From Apoda limacodes (taxonomy: Eukaryota > Arthropoda > Insecta > Lepidoptera > Limacodidae): a DNA stretch of 64,000 nucleotides. Within the stretch, counting starts at the first letter, position 1. Every line of letters begins with the position of its first letter. Below the pieces are notes generated by a model, which had not been told where the DNA came from, did no database searches, and saw only the letters and a list, made by a program, of their open reading frames with translations. The translations under genes were made by a program, and so were the position numbers. Below are positions 44,215-56,571 of the stretch, piece after piece. The stretch spans positions 8,648,001 to 8,712,000 of the forward strand of contig OX291562.1 of the NCBI GenBank assembly GCA_946406115.1. Direction: 5' to 3'.

Positions 44215-45060
44215 CTGTCGCTATTATACGTATTTACCTATATAAAAACCTTCTCCTACGAATCGCTACCAAAAAACTGCTTTTTCTACGTAAATGTGAC
44301 CTCAATACAATCTAAATAAGGAATAACCAGTAACTCTTATTTCTCTCACTCCATTATTTTCACTACAAAAGCCGTTTTCGATATTGAAACAGAATAAGAA
44401 AGAAGCAATAAATAAATAAAATCTCATTAACGTACTTACCGTGATCGAGCGAGACAGTCGTAGTAATAGCGAATACAATGAAATAGCTAAAAGTCTATTT
44501 ACATTGCTTCATTTCTTGTCAATATTTTTTATTCTTAAATTATTTAGTGTTCTCTGATTTTCTTTTGATGTTGGTTTTAACTCTGTAATATTACGTATTA
44601 ATTTATGTTACTTTTTGGTTGATAGATGGCATTTTTAAAAGGATATCATATAAGAATTTAAAAAAAGAACATAGTTGCCTTTGAGATATAATAGAAAAAT
44701 ATGTAAAATATCATTTATCAAAAAGCATTCGAGTTTACTAAATAACATATTAAATTTATTCTTCTATTCCATACAGAATTTTGTATTTCTACGTGGATTA
44801 GTACTAGGTATACTATCTTAAAATCAGAGGATAATATTTCTGTTTATCATTAATGTAAAAATATACAAAGATCGTACGTTAAACATTTAGAATTATCTAA
44901 ATAAATATTTTTTTTATTAATAAGCCATTGTAGGTCTCAAAAATTTTGAAAGATTTAAAATTGTAAGCCCACGGTGTTCCCTACAAAAAACTCTACCTAT
45001 TAAAAAATCTGCTCCTAAATTAAAAAGGTTTGGCTGCTAAAATTAATATTTGGACATCAA
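44215..45060. repeat. Mirror duplication, right-arm block 2
   Basis: Inverse of 6345-7010, with small indels. It continues without the mariner and tail insertions into the next block. Confidence 0.8.
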
Positions 45061-45290
45061 TATATCCACGCTTTTGAAGACGTTCTCACGTAAGACAACA
45101 TTCATACGTACTCGTAAATATACCTAAAATGTTTAAACGTTTATGAGACTGCAAAATAAAAGTTTAAAAGTTTGGCCTCGAAAAGTTTAAACGCAGCTGA
45201 AACTCAAAAATTTTCATTTAATGCTCTCAGAAACTATTCCCTGTCTATTTATTTCCTGTATATTATCTGTAAAAATAAAATTTGAAAATT
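45060..45290. repeat. Mirror duplication, right-arm block 1
   Basis: Inverse of 4430-4690 (gtttaaacgcagctgaaac; taatgctctcagaaactatt). Confidence 0.7.
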
Positions 45291-45699
45291 TAAAAAATAA
45301 ATTCTAAAACAAAAACTCAAGTTTTTTAAAATAAAATAACAAATAAGGTGAGGAAAAAATATACTATAAAATAAAAATAAAAAATATATATATAGATATA
45401 CAGTATACAGTGGTATATTAGTTTTTTATAAATTATAATTAAACGACAGTACTTAGAACGCTAATATTAACTAGGAATCAGCACAGTGTAATACTTTATA
45501 TATTAAAAACAAAAGTATTCCGGTAAGATGAATTTTTCGACCAATTTCTCTGCCACATACATGGTCACATAAACACAGACTCACGGACGTCCAAGAATGA
45601 TTAGTTTTAATGTTATTATTTATATATTAAACAAATTAATTGTTTATAAAATGTACCATATGTGCTAGACAGATTATTTAACTTCATATTAGTGCACTC
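45291..45699. other. No gene seen
   Basis: AT-rich. Nothing recognised. Confidence 0.4.
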
Positions 45700-45945
45700 A
45701 TATTATCCTGTAAGTAAGCTAAAACTATTCCATGAACCACCGAAGTCAACCCGATAACCGATGCCGGACGACCCAGTGAGCATAGCCGGCAACCACTCGC
45801 CAAATAGCTGTCGGCCCGACGCTGGATGAATTTGTCCGGCACGTGTGGAACGGTTAGTATTGGTCCTTACAACACAACGCTGACTAGCTGGCCTCGGCAA
45901 GATATCGGGTGAATTTAACCGGCACGTGTGAAGCTACACTCAAGT
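45700..45945. repeat. GC-rich island with a repeated phrase
   Basis: gatgaatttgtccggcacgt and ggtgaatttaaccggcacgt occur about 80 bases apart. The island stands out from its AT-rich flanks and looks like part of an unnamed mobile element. Confidence 0.45.
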
Positions 45946-46513
45946 AAAAAAAATTATTGTCACTTAATCAAAATTTAATTATACTTAAATCAAGTACCAA
46001 AAATACGCTTTAAAGTTATATATATTTTTGATAAATCTAACTTAAAGTCTTTGCATTGATAGTAAAAGTTTACACCTAAAGTATTTTTTGTTTTGTCGTT
46101 GGTCTAACTTTTGTTTACGTAACGGAAACGTAATTACATACAATGACTGTTAAGCACTATCTCGTCGGCAGTTACAGATAGTTTTAGCAAAAGTGCGATT
46201 AAATCAAAACTTTGAAACCCATTCTCAAAATTTTGATTTAATTATTAATTTTTTTTTATAATAAAAGTAAAATTTTGAGAGTAAATTATAAAAACTAAAG
46301 TAACCTTAAGGGACAAAGAATTCCATTTTAACATTAAAAAAAGTTTAAACTAACATACACTTTCTGTCTGGGGTAAAATTTGAAAGTTCTAACTGTAAGT
46401 GTTTAAAAGCTTATTTTACAATTTTAAGTTCAGTAATTCAAAGAATGACTGACAAAGAATAAATATTTTAAACCAATGTTTTTAATGCCTGTGACGATAG
46501 ATTGGTATTTTTT

Positions 46514-46782
46514 CAACCGACTTCAAAAAAGGAGGAGGTTCTCAATTCAATTATAATTTTTTTTTCAAGTTTCTAACCTTAGAACTTTCGACTGGGTGAA
46601 CCGATTTTGATGATTATTTTTTTATTTGAAATCTGGTGCTTCCTGCTTGGTCCTATTTGGTCAAGTTCTGACAATGAGAAAAACCATATAAGTCTTATTT
46701 TTATGTAGATTATTGTATAACATTTTGCTAATAGTATGGATGTTTTTAGTGTACGAAAAAAGCAATTCCTTACTAAAAAGTA
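46514..46782 (+). repeat. MITE-like composite repeat, copy 2, left part
   Basis: caaccgacttcaaaaaagga, ggttctcaattcaa and gggtgaaccgattttgatga, corresponding to about 2010-2270. Confidence 0.55.
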
Positions 46783-47042
46783 AAAACTTTTTTACAAAAA
46801 AAAACTACTGGCTTCAAAAAGATGCACTTAAAAGGTAAAAATAATTTCTTATTTCCAAAAATCTGATCTGGATTACAGATTGAAGTTGGTTTCTATGTAA
46901 CAGTTTATAACACACTTCACTTGCATGAAAACTAACTTCGAACAGTAATTCGGATCAGATTTTTGGAAATAAGTAATTATTATTACCTTCTTAGTGCATC
47001 TTTTTGAAGCCGGTTGTTTTTATTTGTTACAAAGTTTTTTTC
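46783..47042. mobile_element. Foldback MITE with about 95-bp arms
   Basis: The left arm (ggcttcaaaaagatgcactt, atttccaaaaatctgatctg) returns in reverse at the right (cggatcagatttttggaaat, agtgcatctttttgaagccg). No coding content. The copy at 2.3 kb has the left arm and a rebuilt centre. Confidence 0.8.
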
Positions 47043-47598
47043 ACATAAGCAATAGAATTTCGAATGATATATTTGCGTAAGCAGAAAATGTCTGCGAATA
47101 GTTACAGTTGGATCTGCTAAGCGTAATAGCCTCAGGACTTAATCTTATCGAAAAAGATCTTTTTGTGACTGATTTATTTAATCAGACCTTCTAAAGGATA
47201 AGGATCTTCAGGGTTTACTCAGACAGGGATTTTTAGAAACACATCTATTACTGTTTCAGTAAGTAACAAAAAAAAATTATTATTTGGGAATTTTTGACGT
47301 ACAATCTTAAGTTAAAACACAAAACAACACAATTTAGTAATCTGCGATGCATGGGTGTGGTCGGGTAATGGCCCTTATCGCCCTCGTCCAATGTTTGTGA
47401 CAGAATAATACACGCCATAACTGCCACTTTCATCTTGCTTTAGAAATGATTGAATTACCTATGTCTTCGTTTTCTCTTTTGAGATTAACCATATGTATTA
47501 CAGTGGCAAGGGGTGAAATTATGATAAGTGTAAGCCAGTAAAAAAAAAATGTATATTTTTGTCGGCAAAACTTATTTTAGAAAATGAAGTTTGGTGAT
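47043..47598. other. No gene seen
   Basis: No recognised feature. Confidence 0.4.
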
Positions 47599-47650
47599 CC
47601 AGTAGTAGTAGTAATGGTAGTAGTAGTAGTAGTAGTGGTAGTAGTAGTCA
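47599..47650. repeat. (TAG)n microsatellite, interrupted
   Basis: About 16 TAG units with a few single-base interruptions (taatgg, tggtag). Confidence 0.9.
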
Positions 47651-48564
47651 GCACTCTATATGAATTAAATTTTGACAAATAAAACTCACCCCAATGAATA
47701 AATACGTGAAAAATATGACGCACACACAAATAGTGATAATAGCGGATGCACATGTACTAAATTCATGCTATTCTTAAATAAAACGCAACTACAATTCTAA
47801 ATAAAAACGTTTGTACTTTATTATGAAATTTGGATATACTTTGATTTTTAACTTTGCAATCTTATCTATCAATCACTTAAAGGCGACAGAGAGAACAAAC
47901 GGTAAAAACGTATTCATTAGAAACAGCAAATAAAAAACGTATGCAGTAAACATTTTAAGCCTACTTTCTTAACTTAAAACAAATTTTACCCAGTCTAATA
48001 GTTGCTTGAATTATTCTGCCTTTTCCGTTAACAATATCGTAATAGTAATCAAATAATTACAAAGTTAATAAAATGTTGTACATTCTTTTTGATGCAGCGT
48101 ATAAAAGTTTACGAACATACTTATTTGGTTTTCATTCAAACAATAACAAATATATGTAAGTACCGAATTAAAGGATTAAAAATTAGTAGCAAGTATCACA
48201 CGGGAAACTTCTCTTGAGAATATTTTTTTTCTAATTACGAATTGATCCATGGAAAAAACCAGTTTATAGCGATAAAAAACAAACTGCAAGACCTCAAACT
48301 CTTTTCAGATCTAAGTCATGACGTGGTGTATCGATTGATATGTGATATGTCACGAGACAAATTGGTTCATTAGTCCTTCATATATCGAAGGGGGAAAAAT
48401 AACACACATACATACACACACTCACACACAAACTCATAGCACAGTCATCATCTCTGATGCTCAGCTCAGCTCATAAAAATGATGGAAAACGATTATTCTT
48501 GATTTTCAAAACGAAAAGAAAACGCAAATTTCGCGATTCGAATTTCGGAATCGCTAAATCGAAA
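47651..48564. other. No gene; CA-rich patch at 48,400-48,440
   Basis: AT-rich, with a degenerate acacatacatacacacac stretch. Nothing else recognised. Confidence 0.4.
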
Positions 48565-49150
48565 AAAAAATAAACTTGGTGTACTCAACATAGCGAAGCA
48601 GAACTTCACGTCGGGGCAAAGGTTGCTGCTTTACAAGTCGCAAGTTAGGCTCTATATGGAGAACTGCTGCCACCTCCGGGCGGGTGCACCCGGATACCAG
48701 CTTGGCCTGTTTGACTCGGTTCAACGACGGGCTGTAAAAATTGTCGACGATCCTAAACTCACTTGCCTTATCGAGCCCTTAAGTCTGAGAAGAGCCTTCG
48801 CCTCCCTGTGTGTGTTCTATCGCTTTTACAATGGGATGTGTTCTGAGGAATTGTTCCCCACGTCTACTTACTACCATCGCATCGTTCGCCATTGGCAGGG
48901 ACTTCATTCTTACACCTTACCAAAATGGTCGCATACAGCGCGGTTTCAGAGAAACTTCATCCCGCAAACGCTTTGGTTGTGGAATGAGCTCCCTGCCAAG
49001 GTTTTCTCTTAGGACTACAGTATGGGGTTGTTCAAGAAAGATGATATTAGATTTTTGAAGGGTCGGCAACGCGTGAGTGATACCCTAAGCGTTGCAAGCT
49101 TCCATAGGTTACGATGACCGCTTACCATCAGGCGAACTGAAAAAAAACCC
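48565..49150 (+). pseudogene. CR1-type LINE, C-terminal ORF2 and 3' tail
   Basis: 5'-truncated. Encodes KLGVLNIAKQNFTSGQRLL, VQRRAVKIVDDPKLT, YRFYNGMCSEELFP and RFQRNFIPQTLWLWNELPA, the C-terminal region after the RT in CR1-type elements. A frameshift near 49,005 is followed by the tail gggtcggcaacgcgtgagtg ... cgcttaccatcaggcg. No RT catalytic residues remain. It lies just before the second copy of the duplicated block. Confidence 0.85.
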
Positions 49151-50004
49151 TCAAGAGAAGTTAATAAGGCCTCGTATGACTTTCAAAAACCTTTGTTTCT
49201 TGTTATTGAAGGTTTCTTAATATCCTAGGATCACCCGTTCGTTGATTATATTTTCACGATAAGGAGCTATTGTTTATATTGAAAAAAGAAAAACGAGGTC
49301 TGAAACATTGCCCTTAAATAATTTTTTCCAAATATCGAAAAAAAAAACAGGTATTTTCTAGCAAAAAATTTTGTAACGGTTTATTTTGTTTCCAGTTTAA
49401 AAATAGGAACGATTTTAAAAACGAGCAAAAAATTCCACATGTTTGTAGGGCCACGGCACAGCCTTAAACTAAAGTACTAAGGGCGCGCCCCGAAATACAC
49501 TGTATATATAAATCCTGCGCGTGCTTGTGAAAGTTAAGACTAAATTGACACAATACAAAAGAAAGCTAGATCAGCCCAAACACTCTGTGAATGGTAAATA
49601 AGTTGTAACATGCAAGTCACTTAAAGTGTTAACTTTAACAACAGCTTGTAAAAGCACTTATTTGTATTGAAATAGTTGGGTTTCTTTGGGTATGTACGTA
49701 TTAAGTACACAGACCCTTTGAACTTAAATATACAATGAATAGAAGGACGCGTAAAGGACACCATTCCATAAATCAACTTCAAAGATTTGTATAAACTGCG
49801 TCCGAGGGTTCCGAGTTTGAATATGGTTTGAATACACATTGTGACAAGTTTTAATAAATCGTGCTAGCGGGCGTGTTATGGACGACTTTCATTTACTACT
49901 GAATACACTGAGGCAAAGGACATCTGTTGATTTATTTCATATTAGTTTTTAACCTTAAAGTTACGCATAATCATTTGAGAACATACATAATAGTAGTTTT
50001 TGCC

Positions 50005-50535
50005 CGTGGTTTCCCTCGTCCTAAATTCGGTTATTGGTGTAGGTTTTCAACGGAAAGTCCTCAAATATAGAAAAAAAACCGACTGACGCTTAACGTTTTC
50101 AAGTAGCCTATGTCCTTCCCACGGACTCAAACTATCTCCATACCAAATTTAACCGATGTTCTATCCGCCCTTAATTCGGTTATCTGTGTAGAATTTCATC
50201 GGCAACTCCTAAATTATAGTAGAAAATACTCACTGACACTTGTCGTTTTCAAGTAGCTTGTACTTTTTTCGGAACCCAAACTATCTCCATACCAAATTTA
50301 ACCGATGTTCTATCCGCCCTTAATTCGGTTATCTGTGTAGAATTTCATCGGCAACTCCTAAATTATAGTAGAAAATACTCACTGACACTTGTCGTTTTCA
50401 AGTAGCTTGTACTTTTTTCGGAACCCAAACTATCTCCATACCAAATTTCACCTTTATCAGTGCAGTGATTTAAGCTTGAAGAGGTAACAGACATACACAC
50501 AGAGTTACTTTCGCATATAAAATATTAGTTCGAAT
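50005..50535 (+). repeat. ATAATATTAGTA-tailed repeat with an exact 149-bp tandem duplication
   Basis: 50,132-50,280 and 50,281-50,429 are identical over 149 bases by eye, and the start of a third unit follows at 50,430. The upstream unit is a diverged version of the same segment. The tail ends tttcgcatataaaatattag. Confidence 0.85.
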
Positions 50536-51287
50536 TCTATGTGTGTATGTATGTCCATCGTCACGGTTTCATTTTCCTGAAGGTGGTAAAATACTGGCTG
50601 GACACACAATCACATTATGATGTGGGAACAACCTCTTATCACCAACTACTTTAGTCCTGCGTGACAGGGAGTGAGTGCGTGACTAATATAAAGTGGCTTT
50701 ATAATTTTGTTCCTCGTCGTAAACCACTATATTTGGAAAAGTAAGTGGTTAATGTAAGACCAGGGACAGAATAATATTAAGTATATTATTTTACTACTAG
50801 TTTGACATTATTTCCGTCAACTTGGCCATGGCGAACTAAAAGTAATTAAATAACTCTTTTAAACTAGTATTTTTGTAGTTGTGTAACATTAGAATTAAAT
50901 TAAACGGGTCTTACCATGACAGGTTTTACTTAGTTTCCGATATTTCGTTACAGATTCATGGCCCGTGGTCGCAGACGGACTGCGGAGATGCATAGTGCAG
51001 GAAGCTACATTGGGCAGATATATCTATCTTCCCTCCGTCTTTACTTCACTAGTGCTATACGAAGTGCAAACGCTTATTGAATGGACCCATCAATTGGTAC
51101 GTGCGAGCGAATCACCTAAAGTATCTGTTTTGATCAGCGATCCACAAAAGATCGAATCATTATGATTAAATCGTTACCCGTGAGATAAAGAAATAATCGA
51201 TCGACCCAGGTCTTATCTATGCCGGAATATCGAAAACTAAATAAAACATTTCGTGGTAAAAGCCACTTAATTTAATAATAATATCAG

Positions 51288-51448
51288 GGAGCTAATTGGG
51301 AACAGTATCGAGTACGCTAGACTTGTGAATTCGAGAGTAAAATGTATGCAAGTACATTCGCAGGTCTCTAGAGGTAACAACTACTTGCATACATTTTTTT
51401 CTTGAATTCACGAGTCTGGCGTCATCGAAACTGTTCCCAATAAGCTCC
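51288..51448. mobile_element. Foldback MITE, 161 bp
   Basis: ggagctaattgggaacagt at the left and its near-complement actgttcccaataagctcc at the right. The arms extend about 67 bases with around eight mismatches. Non-coding. Confidence 0.85.
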
Positions 51449-51760
51449 AAGGAGTATGTCAGAATTGGACAGGAATATTTTTATCGATTCTTATACCCAT
51501 TCCAATTTTTTTTTTATATTTTTGGTTATTTAATTAAAGTTTTCTGCGAGAATTTTTCAGTTTTTTTGTTATTTATTTCAATGCTTGAAAGATAATTTTA
51601 CACACACCTAAAAGATGTAATTTTGAAAAGTACTTATAGTAAAGTTTAATAACACATTTACATTATGACTTGCATTCGGAAATTGTTTTAGTTGAACAAA
51701 CACTTTTTATTATATGAGAATCGTTAAAAAGGAAAAAAAAAATGCTATCTAAAAGAGATA

Positions 51761-52294
51761 AATAAGTAAGTTTTTTTAACAGAATTTGAATCCTTGACAA
51801 AATGATTTAACATAAAGTAAAAAAAAAAATCACTCAATAAAAAAATAAAAAAATTGTGGTAAAAAATAGGTGGTTAGTTACCTAATCACCAAAACTGAAA
51901 GAGTTAAAGATTTTATTATTATGTAATCATGCATTACTTATGAAACATTGCAGTTGAAAGAATATTTGCATACTTTAATAGAAGTAAGTGCCTTACATTT
52001 TATTTCTAAGTTTCGATTTCCAGTAAGTAGATTCCATTTCATAGATTGGCGATTATACAATACTTAATGCCAGAAAAAGGTCTAAACGTGCTTCACGTAT
52101 AAAAAGGGACATTTGAAGTATGATAAACGATTATCATCCAAATATTTTTGATGGCTTCTGGTAAATTTGGTTTAGAAATTTTAATAACATATGAAACATT
52201 TTTAGTAAAAAAAAATTTTGAAAATATTTTTCGTTCCAGTAAAAACATAAAGTTTAGCTATTATTATTTTAGTTTAGTTTATATATTTATTTAT
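51761..52294. other. No gene seen
   Basis: AT-rich. Nothing recognised. Confidence 0.4.
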
Positions 52295-52455
52295 TAGGGT
52301 TCGGAACGTCCAAATAAAAAAAAAACCGCGGCACGTCTATGGATAAATCGTGAGTCTGTCTGTACTTTTGTCACAGCCATTTTTTTCCCTAATCTACTGG
52401 GCTGATTTGGTACATATGCATCTCTGTGACCATAACACGAACGTGTTACATAAAT
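52295..52455 (+). repeat. GGGTTCCGTACC-type repeat remnant
   Basis: tagggttcggaacgtcc and gtctgtctgtacttttgtca, followed by gggctgatttggtacatat. Confidence 0.45.
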
Positions 52456-52760
52456 AAATGAATTCAATATGGGTGTTACTTTTGGTAGGGGAAATAGGAA
52501 AAAAACAAGGTTTTACAACGGTGATCCCCTTAGAGAGAGTACAAAAATTCACGTCCCTAAGGCATATAGTCACAGCGGACCTTAAAGATCATAATGACAT
52601 CCAACGGCAGCGGAGGGCTCTGTCAATAACAGCAAATATGTCCCTGGTGCGGAGGGTGAGTGCTAGGTCCAACACCATCCTGAAAATGATCGCCAGCAGA
52701 TTAGACTGCCCCTATGTCCGCCACTGCTGTGGTAGGCATGTCGCAGTTGGTGTTGCATAA
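52456..52760 (+). pseudogene. RTE-type LINE, C-terminal fragment
   Basis: One open frame gives ERVQKFTSLRHIVTADLKDH, QRQRRALSITANMSLVRRVS and ASRLDCPYVRHCCGRHVAVG. The first two resemble the thumb region after the RT of RTE elements (YLGHIVTxDLKD, RERRALSxRANM). The end probably joins a more C-terminal segment after a deletion. No catalytic residues. Confidence 0.7.
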
Positions 52761-53479
52761 CCGTGATATTCAATAATAATAATAATTTAGTTTAATTTGA
52801 TTTAATTTAATTAATTTTATTTTTGTTCATTATATTTTATTTGGATATTTATTTTAACACTTGATTATTATTTTTACCATGTTTCAAATGTGTTAAATTT
52901 TTTAATTCCAAGTTATGTGTATGTGTATATGGGTCTTAGAAACCTGAAATTAATAAGTTTTGATTTGATAAGAAAAAAGCATAGTTTTAAAGTTAATTAG
53001 CAAAAAATAAAAAAAAAAATATATAAGTACCTTACCTATGTAATATAGACCCGACTTCCTCTTTGAAGTAGCAAGTAACATTTTATTTTATTTGACTGGA
53101 ACCCAGTTTCACCTTTTTTTACCTTATTCCGATGGCCTTATACATTTAACCTATTACAAAACCATTTTCATATTATTATTGTGACCAAATTATTTTTAAA
53201 GCACATGGTTATTATTCATATCTTGCCTTGAAATAAACGAAACCCTAGCAAAATGTTACATAAAGCGTAAGAACAATCTTGGTAACATCTGGTCAACTAT
53301 GATAAAAGTGTGTCAAACTCCCTGAGAAAATATTACGTAGCTCTGGTTACAGTGCTTTCATATTTCAGTCCTAACTTCGGCTTACGGCTTTAGCTTACGT
53401 ATATTACCCACATTTAACCTCCACCTCTAATCCAGTTTCTCGGTTTACATACCGATAATTCAGTGCTGTATTTAAGTGG
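52761..53479. other. No gene seen
   Basis: AT-rich. Nothing recognised. Confidence 0.4.
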
Positions 53480-53770
53480 TTTTTTAGGGTTCCGTAACCA
53501 AAGGGTAAAAAACTCTATATTACTAAGACTCCGCTGTCCGTCCGTCCGTCCGTCTGTCACTAGGCTGTATCTCATGAACCGTGATAGTCAGACAGTTGAA
53601 ATTTTCACAGAAGATGTATTTCTGTTGCCGCTATAACAACTATATCAAAAACACTAATTACTATGTACAATACTAAAAACAGAATAAAATAAATATTTCA
53701 GGGGGTTCCCGTCCAACAAATGTGATTTCGTGCGTGAGTCCGACTCGCACTTGGCCGATTATTTTTTTTA
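53480..53770 (+). repeat. GGGTTCCGTACC ... ACTCGCACTTGGC repeat, most complete copy
   Basis: ttagggttccgtaacc, four gtcc units (ctgtccgtccgtccgtccgt), tgaaccgtgatagtcagaca and the end gagtccgactcgcacttggc followed by T/A. Compare 7120-7580. Confidence 0.7.
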
Positions 53771-54343
53771 TATAAACGTCATGTTTCACTTGAGTGAATT
53801 AACCAATTTTGTATGTACTAATCAAAATTGCGAATTTGAGTAAGTAAATAAGTATAATAATAGCTGTTCTTTTTTACTTTAAATAACTAACTTGTATTAA
53901 ATCTACTTGAAATATGAAAATAAATAAAATTTAAGGTATTTAAATAAAAATGTTTTGTTTTTCGATTAGCCGATGCCAAAAACCAAACACTGAATTTAAA
54001 TAATAGATAATAATAATATATTTTCAACACACTTACTCATAACAAAGCTTTACTACACCGTTTTCTGCTTCTTAATAACGTTCATTACATCACGCATAGA
54101 TTTTTTTTTCATTCTTTAGCAAGAAGTAAACACTTTTATGATATTAGAACACTAATAATAAGTATTTATTGTCATTCAAGTGTGTGGAAAACAGTCGTAT
54201 GACACTTGTGAGCTCTGGTCAATACATCCTCTGTAATGAGCAGCCTAGCTCACTTGTATCATAATTACAAATAAAAAATCCTTAAACAATAAACGTAACA
54301 TAGAAAAGTACAAAAGGCGGTCTTGTCACTAAAAAGTGTACTC
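53771..54343. other. No gene seen
   Basis: AT-rich. Nothing recognised. Confidence 0.4.
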
Positions 54344-54346
54344 TTA

Positions 54347-55785
54347 GGCCCAGAACACATGGTGAAACGTAAAAGAGACAAAACTGCAACTAATAGTTAC
54401 TTTTGAGTCTCATTTGAGTTTATGCCAAAGACTCCTTTGAGAGACCACACATGAAGCAACCAGGTTGAAACCGGTTCCAATCGCATTGCAAATCAGTCGC
54501 ATTGAAACCGGCGTGCAGGAAACTCGTGTTTGCGTTTCACCGTTTCGCGGTTATTTTGGATGCAACAGATTTTTTTTTAATACCACTAAGGTGGCAAACA
54601 AGCACACGGTTCGCCTGATGGTAAGCGGTCACCGTGGCCTATGGACGCTTGCAACACCAGAAGTATCACTCGCGCGTTGCCAACCCTTCAAAACCAACCT
54701 CTGCCCCGACGTGAAGTACTGCCTCGCTCTGTTGAGTACACCTAGTTTTTGGGACGCCAGCTTTACCTTATCTTGTAAATGATCTCAAAACTGAACATTG
54801 CTGGAGATGTCGACACCAAGGATCCCAATGCTCTTGGAGATGGAGAGGGGAGTGTTCTGGAATTGTGGGACTACAGTGAATGAGGTTTACTTAGCGGTGA
54901 ACGCGCAGACTTGTGTCTTTGTAGGGTTACCCGTCCCCAGTCAGAGACCTTGGACAGTGTGGTCTCGATTTGAGACACAAGTTCTCCGCGGTTTTCCTCC
55001 ACAACGGAACGAGGTATGTTAGTACGACCCGTGAAATGAGTGTCTCCAGTACTGTCATCTGTATAGCAATGTACGTTGTTGATGTCCAACATGTCATTGA
55101 TATGCAGTAGAAACAGCGTAGGAGACAGCACAGAGCCTTGCGGGACACCAGCATTATTGTCCAAGCTATCAAAGCAACTACCGTCAACTACGGTTCGTAT
55201 GCGTCTGCCGGACAAAAAGCGAGCCACCTATTTGCACAAACCCCCGGGCACGCCGTAAGCTGGCAACTTCGATAGAAGACCCCGATCGAACGCCTCCGAT
55301 ATGTCGAGCCTACATGCCAATGCCTCCCCCTGACTCTCAATGGCTAGTGCCCATCGGTGTGTGAGATACACTAGAAGGTCACCAGTCGAGCGACCGTGGC
55401 TAAAGCCATATTGACGGTCACTGATGAGGTCGTGTTCTTCTAGGTATCTTTGAAGCTGTGTGTTGATCACAGTCGGAAGTTGAGAAGTATCCTTGCTTGT
55501 ACAATACAACACTATCAAGCTACTGCAGAACTGACACTGATAAAGCATGGGCAGAAATTGGAAAAGTCAATGAAGATACAAATACATAACCACAACTTCT
55601 TCATCTCTTAAGCTAGACATTCTACACTCGTCTGTTCTCAAACAAACTGAAATGATTGTGATAATTTCATCACATTGTGGTACAATTTAGGTTGCGCCGT
55701 GTGTGTATAACGTATGAAACTAGTTTCAAACCAATAACTTCAAAAGGGTTTCGTTGCAGTTGCGTTTCACCGTCTGTTCTGGGCC
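54347..55785. mobile_element. PIF/Harbinger-like element with TTA duplication, CR1 inside
   Basis: Ends ggcccagaacacatggtg (54,347) and, in reverse from 55,785, ggcccagaacagacggtg, matching at 21 of 23 positions. TTA flanks both sides (54,344-54,346; 55,786-55,788), the target duplication typical of PIF/Harbinger. Without the CR1 insertion the element would be roughly 450-460 bp and non-coding, so it is probably a MITE. Confidence 0.75.
54571..55550 (-). pseudogene. CR1-type LINE RT fragment with an internal deletion
   Basis: The minus strand encodes VINTQLQRYLEEHDLISDRQ and YGFSHGRSTGDLLVYLTHRW (about 55,480-55,370), an LDISEAFDR motif (about 55,290), NAGVPQGSVLSPTLFLLH (about 55,150) and CYTDDSTGD (about 55,065, YADD changed to YTDD). 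Frameshifts lie near 55,250 and 54,930. The tail follows at once (aaggtggcaaacaagc in plus sense at about 54,588). Compared with 48,565-49,150, about 440 bases between the ggtgtactcaac phrase and the tail are deleted. Confidence 0.88.
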
Positions 55786-56082
55786 TTATTATTTTTATTC
55801 ATTTATTTCAGATTATCTCCATATGTTGTTAGTATTTATACAATCTTAGAAGTAGTCAAATTACAGATTACAAATTAAAAATAAATATTATTCAAAATAG
55901 CAGGAAAGCTGTCTATTCGCGCTTCCGCCATCATTCCTGAAGCACCTTAGGGTCAAAGATATTATTATTACAATCAAAAGTATCTGCATTTTATACAATT
56001 GGGTATTAAAATTTTCTAATTATTCTTTTTAATATTAAATGACACATAGAAAAAAAAAAACTATAAATAACTAGAATTTGTT

Positions 56083-56392
56083 AGCGGCTCCGCCCGCCCT
56101 AAATTCGGTTATCGGCGTGGGACTCCTTTATTTAATTACAGTATTAATACTGTGATTTACACCTCAATTACACTAATGATGTTTTCTATATCAAGCTGTA
56201 GCTATAGCTAAAGTTCGTTGAAGCTCAGTTACAGTTATTCCCGCGGGAACTTTTGAATTTTTAATTATTCCAGGACCTAATCTATAAGTGTTCTCAAGTT
56301 TATCCCGATCCGTCCAGTGGCTGAAGCGTTATTGAGTATTAAACATCCACACTTGCAAACTTTCGCGTTTTTAATATTAGTAGGATATCTAG
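56083..56392 (+). repeat. ATAATATTAGTA-tailed repeat, nearly full length
   Basis: gcggctccgcccgccctaaa, gctgtagctatagctaaagt, tattcccgcgggaacttttg and the end tttaatattagtaggat. One of the best-preserved copies for defining the family ends. Confidence 0.7.
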
Positions 56393-56571
56393 GACACACA
56401 CTAAATATATATACTTATATTATATATTAATATATGTATATATGCGATTCTTTAACAAGCTCAAAAATTGTACACGTTTAATGTCTAAATTTCACAAACT
56501 TATAGTTTACACAATGAATAATTTTTATACGTCTCTAAGCTGGGTGATGGACATTTAAGTAACACACTAAA

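Larger units (their letters stand above)
49245..51760. repeat. Duplicated block, copy 2 of three
   Basis: Same orientation as 26,190-28,000. It contains two insertions that copy 1 lacks: the short repeats at 50,005-50,535 and the MITE at 51,288-51,448. Copy 1 in turn holds a CR1 tail that is missing here. Confidence 0.85.
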
